Assembly: GCF_001553785.1 (NCBI RefSeq)
Contig: NZ_LOJP01000001.1
Span: 3,293,382 to 3,357,381, forward strand
Direction of reading: 5' to 3'
Length of the DNA stretch: 64,000 nt
From: Actinoplanes sp. TFC3
GTDB lineage: Bacteria; Actinomycetota; Actinomycetes; Mycobacteriales; Micromonosporaceae
Positions within the stretch are counted from its first letter, which is position 1, and every line of letters starts with the position of its first letter. This document shows positions 62,793-64,000 of the stretch, one piece after another. Both the position numbers and the translations under genes were made by a program. The notes beneath the pieces were generated by a model, which saw only the letters and a program-made list of their open reading frames with translations, did not search any database and was not told where the DNA came from.

Positions 62793-63524
62793 ATGATCGA
62801 GTCTGGGTCGCGGGATGCGTACCTCCCCGAAGGCGTCTACGGGTCGGGAAACATGCCGGCGCAATCGCGCGGACCGGGGCAGTACGAGCGCCCCGGCGAA
62901 CCCCGCTACGAGCCCCCGGCCGAGCAGTTCGGACGCCCGGCCCACCAGTACGAACCCCCGCAGCAGCCGCAGTACGAGCAGTACCCTCCCCGGGAAAACC
63001 AGTACCAGGAAAGCCAGTACGCCGTTCCGGAGCAGCGCCACGGCGAGCGTGTCGAGCCGCCGGCCGCCGCCCCCAAGGCGTCACGCGGGCCGGGTCCGAA
63101 CCGGCGCCCCGACCCGCAGGCCCTGGAGATCGTGCAGCGCACCGCCGCCGTGGTGGCCAAACGCCCGGTGGCTCTCGCCGAGGCGTTCTACGACCACCTG
63201 TTCCAGTTGGCGCCGAGCGTGCGCGACATGTTCCCGGCCGACATGACGGCGCAGAACGAGAAGCTGTGCCGGGCCCTGCTCGACAGCGTCCGGGCCTTGG
63301 TCGAACCCGATCGCTATGCGGTCGACATGGAGCGGGTGCTCTACCGCCTCGGCGCGCAGCACGCCCGCCGGTATGCCGTGGTGCCGGCGCATTATCCGTA
63401 CGTGGGGCATGCTCTGGTCCGGGCCGTGCGTGACGTCACCGGTGACTGGACCGTGGCGACCAGCTCGGCGTGGATCTGGGTCTACGACTGGATGGCCGCG
63501 CACATGCTCGGCGAGAAGAACTAG
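62793..63524 (+). CDS. haemoglobin-like globin with disordered Tyr/Gln/Pro-rich N-terminus
   Basis: A 243-residue protein with ATG 62793; TAAGTT at 62780-62785 may be a -10 of a leaderless transcript. Residues 1-105 are low-complexity (GQYERPGEPRYEPPAEQF and QYEPPQQPQYEQYP-like, about 12 Tyr). Residues 106-243 form a flavohaemoglobin-type globin domain: VRDMFPADMTAQNEKLCRAL (Phe CD1 and Gln E7) and RLGAQHARRYAVVPAHYPYV (proximal His F8), WIWVYDWMAAHM at the end. No reductase domain follows. It likely binds O2 or NO. The tail may drive assembly or bind partners. Its 3' end overlaps the NOS gene end. Confidence 0.9.
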   Translation: MIESGSRDAYLPEGVYGSGNMPAQSRGPGQYERPGEPRYEPPAEQFGRPAHQYEPPQQPQYEQYPPRENQYQESQYAVPEQRHGERVEPPAAAPKASRGPGPNRRPDPQALEIVQRTAAVVAKRPVALAEAFYDHLFQLAPSVRDMFPADMTAQNEKLCRALLDSVRALVEPDRYAVDMERVLYRLGAQHARRYAVVPAHYPYVGHALVRAVRDVTGDWTVATSSAWIWVYDWMAAHMLGEKN

Positions 63525-64000
63525 AGCGGCAGGCTGGTCCAGGGCCGTCCGGTCCGGGCCAGTTGCCGCGCCTCCTCATCGAGGTAGAAGTTCGGTCGCT
63601 GGTCGGCCTCGTGGTAGTAGCGGTGGAAGACCGGCGTGGCCGCGCCCGAGATCGGCGGCACGATCCAGCTCCAGTCGGCCGGCACCTCACGCCCGGCCTT
63701 CTCCTCGCGGCGGATGTGCTCGAGGAAGCGGGCCGCCTCGGTGTGGTGGTCGGAGATCTTCACCCCGGCTCGGGCGTACGAGTGCAGCACCGCCCGGTTC
63801 AGCTCCACCAGCGCCCGGTCACGCCACAGCGTGGCCTCCGAACTGGTGTCCAGCGCGAGCCGCTCGGCCATCACCGGCAGCAGGTTGTACCGGTCCTTGT
63901 CGGCCAGGTTGCGAGCGCCGATCTCGGTGCCCATGTACCACCCGTTGAACGGCGCCAGTGGATAGTTGACACCGCCGATGGTGAGCCGCTGGTTGGCGAT
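63521..64000 (-). CDS. nos: bacterial nitric oxide synthase oxygenase (5' part outside window)
   Basis: The last 159 residues of a NOS oxygenase; the frame runs off the right edge. Landmarks: PFNGWYMGTEIGARNLADKD, with the arginine-binding Glu in TEIG, VMAERLALDTSSEATLWRDR, ELNRAVLHSYARAGVKISDH, HHTEAARFLEHIRREEKAGR and PADWSWIVPPISGAATPVFH, with the pterin-site Trp pair. The haem-binding Cys lies beyond the window. Bacterial NOS makes NO from L-arginine using generic reductases. It converges with the globin gene (four-base overlap), a potential NO source/sink pair. Confidence 0.94.
   Translation of the reverse strand: MANQRLTIGGVNYPLAPFNGWYMGTEIGARNLADKDRYNLLPVMAERLALDTSSEATLWRDRALVELNRAVLHSYARAGVKISDHHTEAARFLEHIRREEKAGREVPADWSWIVPPISGAATPVFHRYYHEADQRPNFYLDEEARQLARTGRPWTSLPL

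Overview
The window looks like a chromosomal segment of a high-GC actinomycete, most likely Micromonosporaceae (Actinoplanes-like). The reasons are very high GC in third codon positions, frequent GTG/TTG starts, stop/start overlaps of the ATGA and GTGA type, mycothiol-dependent (DinB-fold) enzyme families, GlgE, an Rpf with an actinobacterial c-di-AMP riboswitch, DUF222-HNH, DUF574 methyltransferase and MEDS/HATPase families, and several extracytoplasmic sigma factors. The placement is inferred from gene families, not from a database search. No rRNA, tRNA, intact insertion sequence, prophage or CRISPR array was seen.

Layout. 1-5.8 kb: 3' end of an exported or membrane-anchored protein, an MMPL exporter, a zinc-ribbon SDR and an APH-type kinase. 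5.8-7.8 kb: GlgE maltosyltransferase. 7.8-16.1 kb (minus): a tightly coupled operon running from a 584-residue Ig/PKD-like protein through DUF1326 and DUF2182 proteins to a 1490-residue multi-cupredoxin (MnxG-like) oxidase and a collapsed patatin gene. 16.3-19.4 kb: RHH regulator, DUF4097 protein and DrrAB-type ABC exporter. 19.4-22 kb: APH kinase, MarR relic, RCC1-repeat protein and DUF3253 protein. 22.1-23.2 kb: arsenic locus (arsR, collapsed arsC, divergent arsI). 23.5-28.1 kb: Tat-exported PAF-acetylhydrolase-like esterase, TetR/PlsC pair and APC permease. 28.2-31 kb: truncated saccharopine-dehydrogenase-like gene, an ECF sigma factor and paralogous ectodomain proteins. 31-34.5 kb (minus): sigma factor, degenerate GGDEF-EAL protein and SAM methyltransferase. 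34.8-45.3 kb: phosphoesterase, Asp/Ala/Gly-rich secreted protein, glucose-6-phosphate dehydrogenase, MEDS/HATPase relic, AbfB-lectin protein, GH48 relic, BLUF photosensor, sigma factor with membrane partner, and riboswitch-controlled Rpf. 45.6-48.6 kb (minus): an N-acyl-amino-acid racemase, GNAT and M20 triad. 48.7-53.9 kb: Ser/Thr kinase, ricin-type lectin, MDMPI-like enzyme, caspase-like small protein, a 47-residue Cys peptide with a DsbA/FrnE oxidoreductase, and a VOC protein. 54-57.8 kb: a locus resembling mycobacterial virS-mymA. 57.9-62.7 kb: HNH protein, DUF4873, TetR/AurF pair and AGE epimerase. 62.8-64 kb: globin convergent with a bacterial nitric oxide synthase.

Two themes stand out. 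The first is metal and oxidant chemistry: multicopper oxidase operon, arsenic locus, diiron AurF, FMO, NOS and globin. The second is gene decay. About ten genes are relics, and several (patatin, arsC, SDR, MEDS/HATPase) keep both ends of the protein but have lost the middle. One deletion scar carries a perfect 24-bp inverted repeat.
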